Below, piece by piece: positions 1 through 12,700 of a DNA stretch of 44,237 nucleotides. The notes under the pieces are model-generated. The model was not told the origin of the DNA. It saw only the letters and a program-made list of their open reading frames with translations, and made no database searches. A program made the position numbers and the translations under genes. How positions within the stretch are numbered: position 1 is the stretch's first letter; every line of letters starts with the position of its first letter. Source of the DNA: Cyclospora cayetanensis (taxonomy: Eukaryota; Apicomplexa; Conoidasida; Eucoccidiorida; Eimeriidae); the NCBI RefSeq assembly GCF_002999335.1, contig NW_020312205.1:1-44237 (forward strand). Direction: 5' to 3'.

Positions 1-2600
1 ATGCCTAGGATTGCGTCGTGGCGCACGAGTCCAGCTGAGAACAAGCCACGGACCATGCTGATGGGAAACTATTCCAATTTGAAGTGGCGCTTCGCCGCCG
101 CATTTTCGCCAATCCTTGCGTTTTGCCTTCCATTAGCAAATCTAGTTGAGCGAACAGCGCTAACAAGTGCAAAAACATACTGCACCTCTGCATCTTTTCC
201 TTGGAGATCAGGTGCACCTCAGATGCAGTGTAAAGCAACACTAGCAATTCTTGAGAGTTGGTGCGAATCTGTGTCTGCGCATATTTCACCCGTGGTGTGT
301 CCCGAACTGCACCGCTATCCTCTGTAGCTCCCTTAATCCGTTGCATCATGCGTAGGGTCTTTTGGTTTCCCTGGTGAGCCTTCTTCGCTTGACCAGCAAT
401 TTGCCTTAGCTGAGCTCAGTTTTGATGCCTAATTTGTTTGGCTGTTGCATGCGCTGGCAGTTTCGGATTAACTGACTCAACCTGCCATAAAGAAGCAGGT
501 GCGTTGTTAAGATGCTGTTTTGGGGGCAACCGGTGTTCGTGGCTACTTTGACACGTGAGCTCCATCGTGTAGAATCTGGCATTTAGTTGCTTTATTTGCC
601 GGTGGATTTGCGTGTAGTGGTGCAGCACCTATAGCAGGGTCATTGCTCACTCATCGTCTATCAGGGAACTTAGCCCTTGAAAGGGGATTGTGAAGATGCT
701 TCTCATCTAAATCATAACTAAGACAAATTTTAGGTGACAAATTATTATAGGAGAGGATGCTATGGCAGACATTGATATAACTGAGCGGTGCTCTCCCATA
801 GTTAAGCATTTCAACAAATCGAATTTAGTTATGGGCAAGGTCTAAGAATGAACAAACGACAAACTCATGCCTCATAGCTAGCGGCCTGTGACTGAAGTGA
901 AGCTGGCGTTCTTCGGGTCAGTAGAGAAACTACTGTCTTGAATCTCAGACTTGAATTGCACGCAACTGCAATCTTCGATGACTTAACAGCCTGTTGCTGG
1001 TGGCTGACTCGCAGGCGTACAGCAGCCGTCAAAGTGAGCGTCAAAGCGTGAGGACAGACACTAATCCCAAGAGCCTTTGAAGGCTGCTCTCATTAATTCA
1101 AAAAACAACCGGAACTTTCGTAAGATAGACTTTTAATGGCCCTTCGAAAGCTTGAGCATAGTGGTCCAGACTTCGGCATAACCACGAGCGCACTTGTCCC
1201 GTATTGGAGGCCCTTGCCAACTTATCGCATTCCGGACGGAGAGCACGAAACCTTATTTAAATAACCCATTTCAATAATGAAGTCTTGTTAGGGCCGGGGT
1301 TTGAGGAGAAGGCACTAGAACAGCAGGGATGTTACCTGCCCTGGAGCCGTGTTACCTATCGGGGTGTATTCGAGCGTTGAAACGCCTTTCATGATCCGCA
1401 CAGCCTTCACTCCTGCCTGATTTCAGCGTTGATGTAATTCCCATGCAGTTCTGCCGTAGATTTTGTTCCTGAAGGGACAGTATGCTAGGGCCGGTTGGCA
1501 CAGTTCCGGCATCCACATATTTCAAGTACGGTTTTTTTCCTTCTCAAACAGATGCTAGAAGGCGTGTCATTTGCTCCTGTATATTCTAGTACTCCATCAT
1601 TTCTGAAAGCTACACGGGTCTTGTTGATCGCTGAGTCGCTACCGGTCCTGCAGAGACTTGACGCAACAGCTGTTTGTCTACGGTGTGGCTTTTACGAACC
1701 AAAGTTTCATATTCCTTAAAATACAGATCTATTAATGCATCTCTCTTTTCTAGCATTCTCTATTGTTCCAAGTCTTGCTGTTGAGCCTATTACGGCGTAA
1801 GGGGATGAAACAGGGCGTGTATGATGGTTCGAGCCGAAAGAATCCCTGCAGGTGGACGATTTCCTCCGCATGATTAGAGCCATCATTATTAAGTGCATCT
1901 TCCTTCAATACACGATTGACAAGCAGACATGCTTTTTATCAGTTACAAAGCACAGTACAACGTACATCTCCATCCGGCTCATGGAATCCTCGAGTACTTG
2001 CCCATCCGCCGGTTACTTGCCTTGATCCGCATGACTCAATGAATTCACAAGTATTTTGTCCGCTGACAAATTATGCGCTTATATCAGCTGTTCAGTCACT
2101 GGTTTTATGTAAGCTTGCCGCCCGGTGTGTGCAGCCCAACAGGAGTTCTGTGCCTTCAGCTTGCATAGCCAGAGGAACTTTTCCCCAGACAGATGCGGAG
2201 TAAATCAAGCAAAGTTCCAAGCAATTTGATTGAAACAAGCATGGGTTGTAGGAGCTATTGACATTCCCCTTGCATTAACAGCCGGTGGACAGGCGGCGAC
2301 TAGCTGTATCGCATAACACTCCATTACGGGTTGCGCGTAGGTGGGTACATCACTCGAGAGTCGATGCAAATTACATAGAAGATTATTGATTGTTTCACAA
2401 AAGAACTTCAGCCTTCCGCTGCTTGAACTCACCAGAGCTCTCAAAAAAAGAAGGAGGCACCTAGAGTACGCATAGCTACACTTTATTATCATTCCCTGAA
2501 CATTGGGAGCTAGATGCATGTTGTGTAGCATCTAGCTCGCACGCACGCAACACTGCGTCGTATTACAGTTGAGTAGCCTGACTCAGCAAAAAACAAGCTA
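1..2600. repeat. Dispersed degenerate repeat, copy A
   Basis: No convincing gene is seen here. Several blocks match the region at 28200-29500 in the same order and orientation, with many substitutions. Examples: around 50-105 (GGACCATG, then TTTGAAGTGGC, then GCCAAT) against 28230-28295; around 318-360 (TATCCTCTGTAG, CCCTT, AAT) against 28502-28550; around 1790-1860 (GGGCGTGTATGA, AATCCCTGCA) against 29090-29165; and around 1940-2020 (TACAAAGC, CAGTACNTG-like, CCATCC) against 29240-29310. This suggests an element of 2 kb or more that duplicated long ago. No reverse transcriptase, transposase or terminal repeat could be read. The short ORFs inside (70-110 codons) look like chance ORFs. Ends are approximate. 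Confidence 0.5.
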
Positions 2601-3740
2601 TACTAAGAGAGATGCCGGTGCCAGTTAGCCAACTTTTAATCGGATATTTTGATTAGTATTGCTGGCCTACTAGACAGCGTTGAAGTAGAGCGTTGCCCGT
2701 TACAGCTTGTGGCCCCAAGCACTTGATCAGCAATAAGAGGAAAGCAGGATGGACGGGCCAAAAAGGCAAAGCCCAGGAAACAAAGTGTTGGGGCAAAGAT
2801 TTATTATCATCGCTCTTTAATTTATGTGTGCAAGCTGGTATTTCGGCCTAGCAAAGCAAATGCTCCTTGGGCAGCTACGCAGCAGCGCCAAAATCCCAAA
2901 CTGCTGCCTCATGAGTGCGACTAATGCGCCATCGCGTTTTCTGAGCCACTATTAGTATGGACAGTTGAAATTCAATGGCTGCTAGACATGCACTATGGAG
3001 TGGACACACAGTAGAGTCTGAGAGTGATTGCCACGCAATGACGGCGAGAGGGTCCAGCGGAATGTGGGGTCACCATTAAGCCCAGTCGCGCACTACGTAA
3101 AGCGTCTGAGAAAAAGCCTCCTCCTCCAAAAATGTTGAACCAGGTTTTAAATTGAGTGAACCGATGCATGCATTGGCCTTGGCGATGGGTGGTGCCTGTA
3201 GTGGCTGGCGGATTTCGCTGCTTCAGCTGGAAGGGTTGCGTTAGGTAGCCCGGCTGAGGCAGTGGAGAGCCCGCTCCCCCGAGTGCCAAATTCTCGAACC
3301 TTGCACATACTGATTCATTGTGAATCTACGCCTGCGAACTCTGGCATCAAGCTGGCACTACTGATGAACCTCCATTCACTGCTACTCTCCAGCTTCCACG
3401 CTGGCGGGCTTTTCATTTTGTTCCTTTGACAACCCATAACTCGCCTGGAAACCAACTTTAGTCGATATTAGCTATATAGAAGAACAGTGGCGATTTCTAC
3501 TACTGTAACGGCTTTTTCGGTGCGGGAAGGCTATGGAATCGGCAGAGTGACCTGGATCTCGGCGCGCAACCGTCTTAACAGTATTTCATGAGGCAATCAT
3601 ATTTGCTGACCAGTTCAGCATCTGATTCACCCTCAGTTTCTTAAAGCTACCTCATGTGTGGATGGTCTTCACCTGCGAGACCCGCTTATCGGCTGAATGT
3701 CTGACGTGGAGCTCCCGTGGCTGCGAATCCGTGCGAGGCA
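2601..3740. other. Intergenic stretch, no gene seen
   Basis: The 1.1 kb upstream of the septin-like gene has only short ORFs in several frames and no recognisable protein motif. It presumably carries the 5' UTR and promoter of the plus-strand gene that opens at about 3705-3741. An ATG at 3697 in another frame opens a 17-codon ORF that overlaps the chosen start and could be an upstream ORF. Confidence 0.4.
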
Positions 3741-6700
3741 ATGCTGACTAACGTGTGGAATTCCATATTGCCTGGCTGCAGGAACCGTCAAAACTGTCAG
3801 ACACACCTGGAAGTCCTGCAGGCTGATGAAGTGACAGAGCCAAGTGCGTTGCCATCGACTGTGTCACGCAGTACCGGCGGCAGTGGCGCCATGTCCCCAA
3901 GGCATTCGACGGAGCAAACTTGCAGCTGTTCGGCTGATCAGCGCAGCTGTACTACTTTGGGCCAGGAATGTAGCTGTATGAAGTGTAGTACGTGCCTTCA
4001 TGCCACGAGGAAGACTGATTCTTCGGGTGGAAATCCTGTTACGTGCGACTTGCAAGTTGCGCTGGTAGACTTCAGTTTGCAGCATCAAGAGGAGCAACAC
4101 GGGCAGGCGGAGGAAGCATACGCAAGTATTTCTGAAGATGAGCAGATTTTGCCGCCTGTAGATCCAGTGGGTGCGCCGGATGCGAGATGTAGCCGTGAGT
4201 CTTTAGAAGAGGCTGCGGCGGCAGCGGAAGACCACCCAAGCGCGATTCCTTCAACTCCGTTTCACTCACATGAGGAGACGCATGTCTGTGGACTCAGCTC
4301 TCAGAGGCAAGAGCAATATCTGGTGGGCTCTGTAGGCCCTTCCTTGGCAGAGGGGCCCAAAACGAGGTCCTCAATTGAATGCGGTGAGCTTCGACATTTC
4401 TTCAAGGCATATGCACTTCTCTACTGCACTCCCCGTATTCGGGATCCCTTAAATGCTCATTTTTAGATCATTTTATGCCCTAGATGTGCATATATCTGTG
4501 ATCTGTTTTCTTTGAAATCTATGGTTCTTCAGAGCACACTGAAGGGTGGGAACACATCCAAAACGATAATGGTGGATGCCCGGTAGCAGCTGCTGTGGCG
4601 ATAGAATCGGCTGAACAGGGGGTCAATATACCAGGCACTTGTGAGAAGGACCCCAAGAGATCAGCAGGCAGTCTCTCTGGCAGGAGTTCGCCCTTAACAG
4701 AATTCGAGTTTGTGCATGGTGCCCCTGTGTACGATGCCCTGCATTTGCTGCGGCTTACCCAAAGGCAGCAGTTAAGGGGGTGGGATTGGGCGTGCGCTGG
4801 CCTTGTCCCTCTGGCCTTGGTGGAAAGGCGCCATGGTGACAGTCATTCAGCTCCGAACGCCGCCGTCAGTGCAGCGGCCACAGCAGCTGCCGTTGGTGAA
4901 ACGATTGCCCGAAGAGGGAGTGCTGTTGTACAAATCCTCAGATCTGCTGTGCTCTCCGGAGTCCGTGCAAGGCGCGAGCCGATCGAGCATCAAGGATCTT
5001 TACACCAGGTAGTTGCCCTCGGCAGCGGAGAGTTCACAGCTGCCGAGCCTGCCTCCACGATACTAAGTGGCTGGTGCGGGCGTTGGCAGCTTACATCCGT
5101 TGATTCACCCAAGGGCAGCCTAAGTAGCTGCTGGAGCGGAGACCAGAGGAAAGACAGTGCTCTCTCGACGCCTTCGGAGTCATCCAGCAAGAGTGGAAAG
5201 TCTCCAAGCCGTTCTTCTCGGAAAAGGCCTGCAGAGCCTCAACTACTGCAGCTGGACTCCGCAGGTGCTGCTGTTTGTTCTCCACGGCCAGCCTCATGTG
5301 CGGCGATATCCGCATTTGGAGTCCACAGTGACACGCAACAAGGCACAATGCCAGCCTGTGATGAACCTGCAGAAGCCTCATCCTGTTCTGCTCAGGTCGC
5401 CCCTCAAGTGGGTTCGCTTTTGCAACGTGTATATGTGCCGCCTTCACGGCTTCGGGAGTCGTTGCCCTCTCTTCTCTGGCCGTCACCAAGCTGCTGTCTA
5501 GCCGTCTGCCGTGTCGCTGCTAGCCTGTCAGTGCCCCTCCCACCTGTGTTCTTCCACATGGACCCTTACGGCATCCAGCTGTATTTTCTGGCGCAGCCCC
5601 CACAAGCTACCTCGTATCACCTCACTTTTCATGTTTAGCCTCGGAGATCGCACTGCGCGTTTTGATTTATTCCATTTGTCCGTTTATCATCGGATCCCGG
5701 ACTACTAGGCTTCTTGCTTTGCGTGCCAAGCAACAACCTGTCCTTACGAACTCATATGTGTTGCCTTTTATGCAGGCTGAGATATCGTGCTCTGCTACAG
5801 ACGTGTCAGAGCCTCCTGAGGGCGGATACTCGGACGCGTCAGGCGGAGAGGGTCTGAGCTTGCTTCTGCACCAAGTGAGCACGATACAGTCTTTCTTTTT
5901 CCCGCTTCATTCGATAATATCCTGCTATTATCTCCGTGGTTGCATCCTGAGCTCGTTCATGCTATCTGTGGCTAGCCCTCAAGACAGTAGCGAGGCGAGG
6001 TTCTTCTAGGCAGTGGCTTTTTCCCATTCGTGAAAACCAACAGCCATCTTGCTTCTCTTTGCATTACAATTCCAGTGCAACTCAAGTGTCATGTGATGCA
6101 TGCAGTCTTGAGAGCACGCAGCCGTCGGTTCTGTGTTTGTATTTTCGCCGGCAGGGTAGCAACATGCAGGACTGCAATTCGTACATATGTGGAGTTCACG
6201 GTTTTAAGTCACATCTACACACCTCTTTTTTATGATGCACCAGCAGTTTAGCATGTTTGTAACTCCACAAGTGTAGGGGTGTGCGGGCGTCCTTCTGCCG
6301 CCGCGCTGTATGCATGTTGTTCGCTTGCAAGTAGCCGACCTTAACGTTTGCAGGCGTGCGGACTCAAGCGTGGATGCGATGCCCACCGGGGGCGATATTC
6401 TGTGACAGCACGTGCATCTGGAGGATAAGCATCAGTTGCCTGTAGAGCTTGGAGTGCTCGATGCATCTGTTTCTATTGCTGGTGCTCCCGAATCATCAGG
6501 AGGCGTTTGAAGTGCCGTCTGCGTGTCTCAGGCACAGCAGCACTTGGAGCGCCAGTGCAGGCGGCGCTTGCAACGAAACGACTTGAGACTGAATATTCTC
6601 GCTACTGCTTTGCCTGGGGTGGACGTAGGCTGCTTTTGCCAGCAGATGTTCGTGGAGGTGCGTAGACACAGCGATAGCCGTCTACTACAACTTGTCCGTC

Positions 6701-8943
6701 AGTTGGCACCCCGCTGCACGTTTTAGGGCTTGGCTGCATGAGCACAGAGTGCAGGGCTGACCAAGCCCTCGTATAGCCTACCGAGGCAGCTTACGTTTTG
6801 CACTGGATGCTAATGCATGCGTCTTGTTCCTGCTTTCTTCTTATTCGGCACAGTTACCTTCTGCATTGTTTCCATGTGCATGTCACCTTCATCCACCGTT
6901 GACCTCCGATCTTTCCGCACCCCTATCCCTAGAATTCACCTCAATATTTGAATTCCTTTGTGCGCGATCTCAGTGGCAACAAGTGCGTCACCAACGGGTC
7001 TCTTGTGGGGAGGAGTCTGTTTTCCGTGTTCCTTTTGCCGCTCCCTTTGTGGAAGGTATGGCATTCACTCAGCCACACGTGCAGCTTAGCCGAATGCGCG
7101 GATGCCCGCATATCTTGAACTTGCGTATCCTACAGGGCAGGTTACTTTTCTCACGCGGCGAGGAGTGGTTGCTTTAGAAATGCCATCGAGCGCATATTTG
7201 CCATGAATGTTTGCTCGTACTGCGCAGTCCCGGTAATTGCAGCAACCAGTTTTGCCTCTGCTCTTCCTTATTGTGAACTTCGCGTGCTTGAGAAGTGGGA
7301 GAGCGTCACGGCAGTTCAGGCAGAGCCTACAGAACGGAGGGTGCGTTAAAGCCTGCGGTTACGATTCTACTATTGTTCCTCCGTAAAGCTTTGCAAGCAA
7401 TATTTTTATAGCTTCACTTTTACTCGGGTCCCCTGTATAAGCAAGGTGGTGAATTACGCGCAAGCAGTTCATTCGTCGATTCGGCTTCTTACTGGGATTC
7501 TCAAGGTTGCTGAGAGTCTCCTTGCGCCATTACTTGCTGCAGGTTCACGTCTGTCTTTTCCTCATCCCGCAATCTGTTCTGCCTCTATCCACAGAGATTT
7601 TGGCTCTGCTAAAGCGACTACGGGCTGTCACATGCCTGCTTCCCTTGTTGGTCGTGCTGCAGCACACCACACCCGATCAAATTTCACGCGAGTACGGTGG
7701 TTTTGCGTTTTCTGCTCCATAGCAGCGACGGCTGATCGTGATGCGCGCGGTTAACTCATTTAAGTTGTTCAATGGCTTGTTATCATGCCTATCACCGAGG
7801 TTGCTGTCAGCGCGGGTGTAGATTCTGTTGACTGGTGCTGAGTGCTGCAGTACACGGACTCTCCGCCTCCAACTCGCGTCGGCTGACTTGGCAACTCTAG
7901 AGGAGATGTTCTTGCCTGTGCACCAGGATGTTGAAAAATATGAATGCGCTGCCTGCCGCCACAGGAAAAGGCAGCAAGCATTCGCGGAAGGACGGCAATC
8001 GCCTCCACAGCAGCTACCCCATCCGGAAACACTCCCTACGGTGGGGAAGTGCAGCAGTTCAACAATCCCCTTCAGCGGCCCAGAGTCAGTTTGCCATTCC
8101 CCCGAAGTCTTTGCATCAGAAAACGCCGAAGTCGAGAAAGGTCATGGAGGCCCTTTCATCCAGAGCCAGCCGCTGGACGATGAAGCGGATGACAGCCAAG
8201 GAAGAACCAGATTTGAAGATACGTCTTGCGTGTCCAACGGAGAAAGCGTTGGCAACAGCACGAGTTTTGGGGGAGCCTCCCTTTGCCGCAGTGCCGTTCA
8301 TCTGCCACTTGTACTCCAGCTCCCTCTTGGCAGTGGTAACGAAGAGAACAACTTTACCTGCACTTGCTGGGCTGGAAATTGTAGCGATAGAATCGCGATT
8401 GCTACCCCAGTTTCCCTGCGGCAGATGTTAGTGGACGCGTCCGCGATGCTGCTCCGCCAGCGAGCGGAGCACCGTTGCTTCCTGCCTTTTCTCTTCCAGC
8501 ACCAGATGCAGCCAAATAGAACGCTTAAGCTGCGAGGATTACAGGAGTGGGAAAGGGACGAGCAACGACAGCGGCAGCAACAGGAGCACATGGAAGCTCT
8601 TGTGGAGATGCGCCAGGGGCAAATCAATAACAACCCACATGCAGCCACAAAGCAGCATTTGCAAAGACAGCTGGACAAGCTACGACAGCAACTGCGAAGA
8701 ATGCAGCGGCAGCTACTGCATCTGCAAGAGAGAAGGTTTCTGCAAAGGCTGCTACGGGATGAAACAGCGGTATCCCACTTTCTCACTCTACCTGACAATA
8801 CCTTACTTATACCGAACGGCACCACAGAAACAGAAGAAAAGGAGGAAATGCTCTCTCACAGGACTCAGATGGGTCTCCTGGTAGCTTTCATGATTGGTGT
8901 TGGTGTTCTTCTATTTACTACTATCAAGCGCAGCAATCACTGA
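3741..8943 (+). CDS. Divergent septin-like protein with C-terminal membrane tail
   Basis: Proposed exons: 3741-4383, 4587-5428, 5776-5874, 6532-6657, 6974-7055, 7243-7340, 7543-about 7706, about 7851-8943. Phases agree at every junction, giving about 1048 residues; the last intron has a weak donor, and exon 1 may have upstream coding. The first 500 residues are low-complexity, rich in Ala, Ser and Gln. Then come septin-like blocks in septin order: LRLNILATALPG where septins have the G3 strand and DTPG loop; ERRVHVCLFLIP against the septin R-V-H-x-C-L-Y-F-I-x-P strand; KRL plus LLPLL and TTPD at the G4 region; a tryptophan and LRQML in the distal part. Canonical P-loop lysine and the AKAD motif are missing, so GTP binding is doubtful. 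A Gln/Arg coiled coil (about 8520-8760) precedes a single hydrophobic segment (MGLLVAFMIGVGVLLF) and a short basic end, so the protein is probably tail-anchored. The gene structure is more certain than the family. Confidence 0.5.
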
Positions 8944-9742
8944 CAAGGGAAACACACACTCAGAGTGTGCCAAGGGCTTGTTTCGCCATTCAGCTAGCAT
9001 AGGGGAGGCAAGCCTGAGGACATTTGTGCGTGATGCCCGAGGCAGCCTGTGTCTTGCATTCTGCCTGTAAGAGGTCAGTTGAGCACTAGGGGACGTTTGC
9101 GCCGTCGCAGGAACCGGTGTAATGTGACCATTCGGGCAGATTCCGTTTGGCAATGCACCAGATATACAATTAGGCGGCTGCCACATTCCCTTCCTCCTTC
9201 TAGGAGGCAGAAGCTATCAGTTCACCTATAGGGATTCACGGCAGAGGTAGAGTCAAAGCCGGCGAAGCGTGCCAAGGCTCAATCCGAATGCAGTTAGCGC
9301 CTCTGTGCGCTGAATACTTGGCAGGAGGCGTTTTAACTGTGCGTAAAACTCTGTGAAAATTGGGGAATTTGATGTAGGCTAAGGAACCTATTAGCTTATG
9401 GCTACGACCAAGCACCCGCCACTGAATGACACTGTTTTTATGCAGTCCGAGGATAAAGGCCGCCAAATTAGGTGGAACGCCATGCATGGAAAACGGACCG
9501 TGCAGTCATGGAAAGGGGAACATCTGACGTGTTCTCCTTCGTGACCAACAAAACATTCTACTGCACGGGTGTTATAATGCCACAGATAACTCAGATGCCC
9601 CGCACTGTGATTTCTCTGGGAAGGCTTAGGTTGCTCCACCAGAATTGTCAACGTATCGGTTTGCTCGGTCATGCCTTGCAGCAAGCTGAATAACAGCTCA
9701 TGCTTCAGATTCAGATTCGTAGCGCAGGTAGAGAAGATATGC
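8944..9742. other. Convergent 3' intergenic region
   Basis: This 0.8 kb lies between the stop codons of two convergent genes, the septin-like gene (plus) and the dynamin gene (minus). It should hold both 3' UTRs. Only short ORFs occur and no repeat or RNA gene is evident. Confidence 0.5.
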
Positions 9743-12700
9743 CTACAAGCCGCGACTGAGGGGCACCGCAGGATCGTCTCCCCCGAACCCTCTTACTTGA
9801 GAAATGATCTCAAGCGCGCTCCGTATAGATCTGAACAGATGCATGGAAAATACTACATACGAATTTTTTTTCGAAAAATGGGAAAACCATAGAGGACCAC
9901 CTTACAGAAAGGATTTGCTGGCAAGAATAGGCCAAAAGTGGAGCAGATATCGTAACAGTTCATTAAACGTGGTACTTTGAGGCTGCCTTCACCCAATTGG
10001 ACTATAGACGCTGCAAAAGAAAGACGAAGCTAAAGCGTAATGTGGAGAAGCGTTCACAGCAATTGACATGCAAGCAGCCAGGAAAAAAGTAGTTTCGACG
10101 GCAGATGCGGACAAACAGAATCAAGGCTACCTTCTGGCCTACTCACTTTACGAGCTGCTTGCATTGCTGTCGCTTTGCACTAATATCTCCCGCCTCCTTC
10201 ATCAGCTCCCCAAACAGCTCTGGTTCATCATAGACAAGGGCAACAGAACAGGTATAAAGCGCAGCACGCGGATCGATTAGCGACACTTGAGGCCAAGTAC
10301 ATATAGACTGTGGCATGATGCAAGTTTGCACATATCCACGCAGTAGCTCGGAAATCATGACGATAGTTTGACAAGACTAGAGTTGACAGTTTCTAAACGG
10401 AGAACTGTTCAAACCTGGAATTCAGGAGGTCGGGACTGACCGCAGCAGCCTAAAGCCTCACCTTCTCTATACAGCTGAGCTACTAGCTCTCTCTGTAGCA
10501 CGTCCTTCGCCGTATTGACCATAAAGTACATTATTGCCTTTGGCACCGCATCCGCAACGTTTTTTCTGTAAACGACTCGCAGAATACACAGGTACCACCT
10601 TCCCTACAACTCCTAAAGCCGTTCCTTCTATCTCTCAAAAGTTCGTACTGAAGGCATTGCTTAAATCAACAGGTGTATGCTCTACACTGCAGATGCACTC
10701 ACCTAACAATTTGGAAGTACGACCAGAGCAGAGATTTGATAATATTCGTCTCAAACTCTTCCCGATCCGATGGGGTGTCTGATGGCGCAACGACCGGTGG
10801 AACGGCCGGCAGAAGAATGCCCCCCGTCTCCTGTAACGGACAGCATAAGCAAACAAACAAAGGCCGCTAGGAGCTATGAAAGGCGGTGTACTCGGCAAGT
10901 GAACTACACAAGATTTGGAAAGCATCAGGTTCCCATGCACTACGTCTTTTCAGACCCTAGGATGCATCAACCAAGAAAATTCTAAAACAGCTGTGCGGGA
11001 AACATCGCCTTGCGTTATATCCCGGCAAGAGGCATTATCCAGACGACTTACACGGTATAAGTTAAATGAAGAGGTCAGGCGAGCTGCATGCAGCACGAAA
11101 GCACATGCTTTCCAGCGAATTTACCCTAATTATCCAGATCCTGGAGTTCCCTGAGGAGTTGGAGGGGAGCATTCTCATAGTGCGCCCTCTCAACCTAGTT
11201 GAACTAAGATCAGCACATCACCAACAGATAAAAATGAATGGCAGCAAAAGACTCTGTCTATACAACTTACTATCTGTTGCATATCGCTCAGCAATGGCAG
11301 ATGCATCACACCTTTGTTGAACAGGTGGCTGTTGTATGTGCTGTTGCACCAGCTGCGGCGGCTGTACGGCGGCTAAATGCGTGGGAATGGTAGAGTTCTG
11401 CCTGTTGCTGTGAGGAGACGGCCTGGAGTTCTTTAAAAAGCTAAAAAATCCGCCTTGCTGCAGTACACCTCCAACACCCTACGAGCGTCAAAACAACGGC
11501 AGCAGCACATGTGACGCGACCCTGTCAGATGTACCCGAGAGAGCGACCAGCGAAGACTCTGCGAAAGCTGCTAATGATAAAAGGGTAACAAGGACGGGAG
11601 CAGTACTCACAAACTCTCCTCTGGGTGAGGGCGGTGGCTCCTTATCCAGAGACGCAGGAAGCTTTCCGCCTTGCTGAGGCGGCGGTGGCATTTGATTCTG
11701 CATGGCGTTGCCTAAGCTGGGAGCTGTATACATATCAATACCACAGGTAGAATATAAATTATGTGACGGCATCTGTGCTTCTTTTGTCGATCGGTGCATG
11801 GGCTACAATATTCGATAAGGACCTTCTTAATCGCCTGCTTGTCTGGGCACAGAACATTGGCTGCGTCCGAATATGCGGCGTTGCTCTCTGGTGTTCTTAC
11901 AGCACGAATCGCGCCTGTCGGGGCTGCCCTGTCCAAAGAGTTCCGGTAGGACTTTGTTGTTCAGGAAGTCTGGGTGGCTGGTGTTGATGTATGCCAACTC
12001 AATCTTGCACGAAAAGGCAAACACATCCCAAGGTCTTTATCCAACCCGGCACCCTGGGTACGCCTGAGGGCAGTGGGTGTGGGCAAGCACTCACCTGAAT
12101 AATGTTGTGAATCATTTGATTCGTGGGGGCAAGGCATCTCTTGAGAACGCCACACACAACCTCCAGAATCCTGTCTCGTAAGTTCGTGAAACGGGACATC
12201 TCGGGAAGCTCAGACTTTTCGACGATCTTCTGCAGCTCATCGTAAACCTGAAAAAGTGTACAACAGCACATAAACCCCATATCGAATGGCGAGCCTCCTT
12301 TACAAGCCAGATAGCAAACCCCCTAGACCCTAGAGTCTAGAGTCCCAAAGGAATTGCGTACCTGCTCAACGCAAAGGAGGGAGGGGGTCTCCAGCCGCTG
12401 TATCTGCTTCTTCACAAGGATTTCAAATGCGCCTTCAGGCACAAATAATGCCGCTTTAGGCCCCGTCGCGTTCCTAGTAGCCACAAGCGGGAAATCGGAC
12501 AGAATGGGTGCATATTCGCGTAGCACTGCCAAGTGTAATTGTTGGCAGCACGGACAAGCTCCACGACGATGGGATGCAGACCCTTAGCTCGAAACTGTCT
12601 GGGGCTTTTGCTTTCGGACCCAAACAGGACATACAGTTGGTGTCTCGAAGCTAGTGCGGAACGAAAACTGAAACTTGGCATCATGCGAAGGCGAAATTCG

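Noticed and set aside
5091..5501. Minus-strand 132-codon ORF and plus-strand frame-3 ORF overlapping exon 2 of the septin-like gene
   Set aside because: The 347-codon frame over the same bases is longer, has phase-compatible splice sites on both sides and shows the low-complexity composition typical of coccidian proteins.
7828..8943. Ubiquitin-specific protease (C19) reading of the last exon of the septin-like gene
   Set aside because: ATLEEMF...KYECAAC with CRHRKRQQ looks like a USP zinc subdomain, but no Cys box, QQDAxE box or His box was found, and the neighbouring exons fit a septin-like order better.
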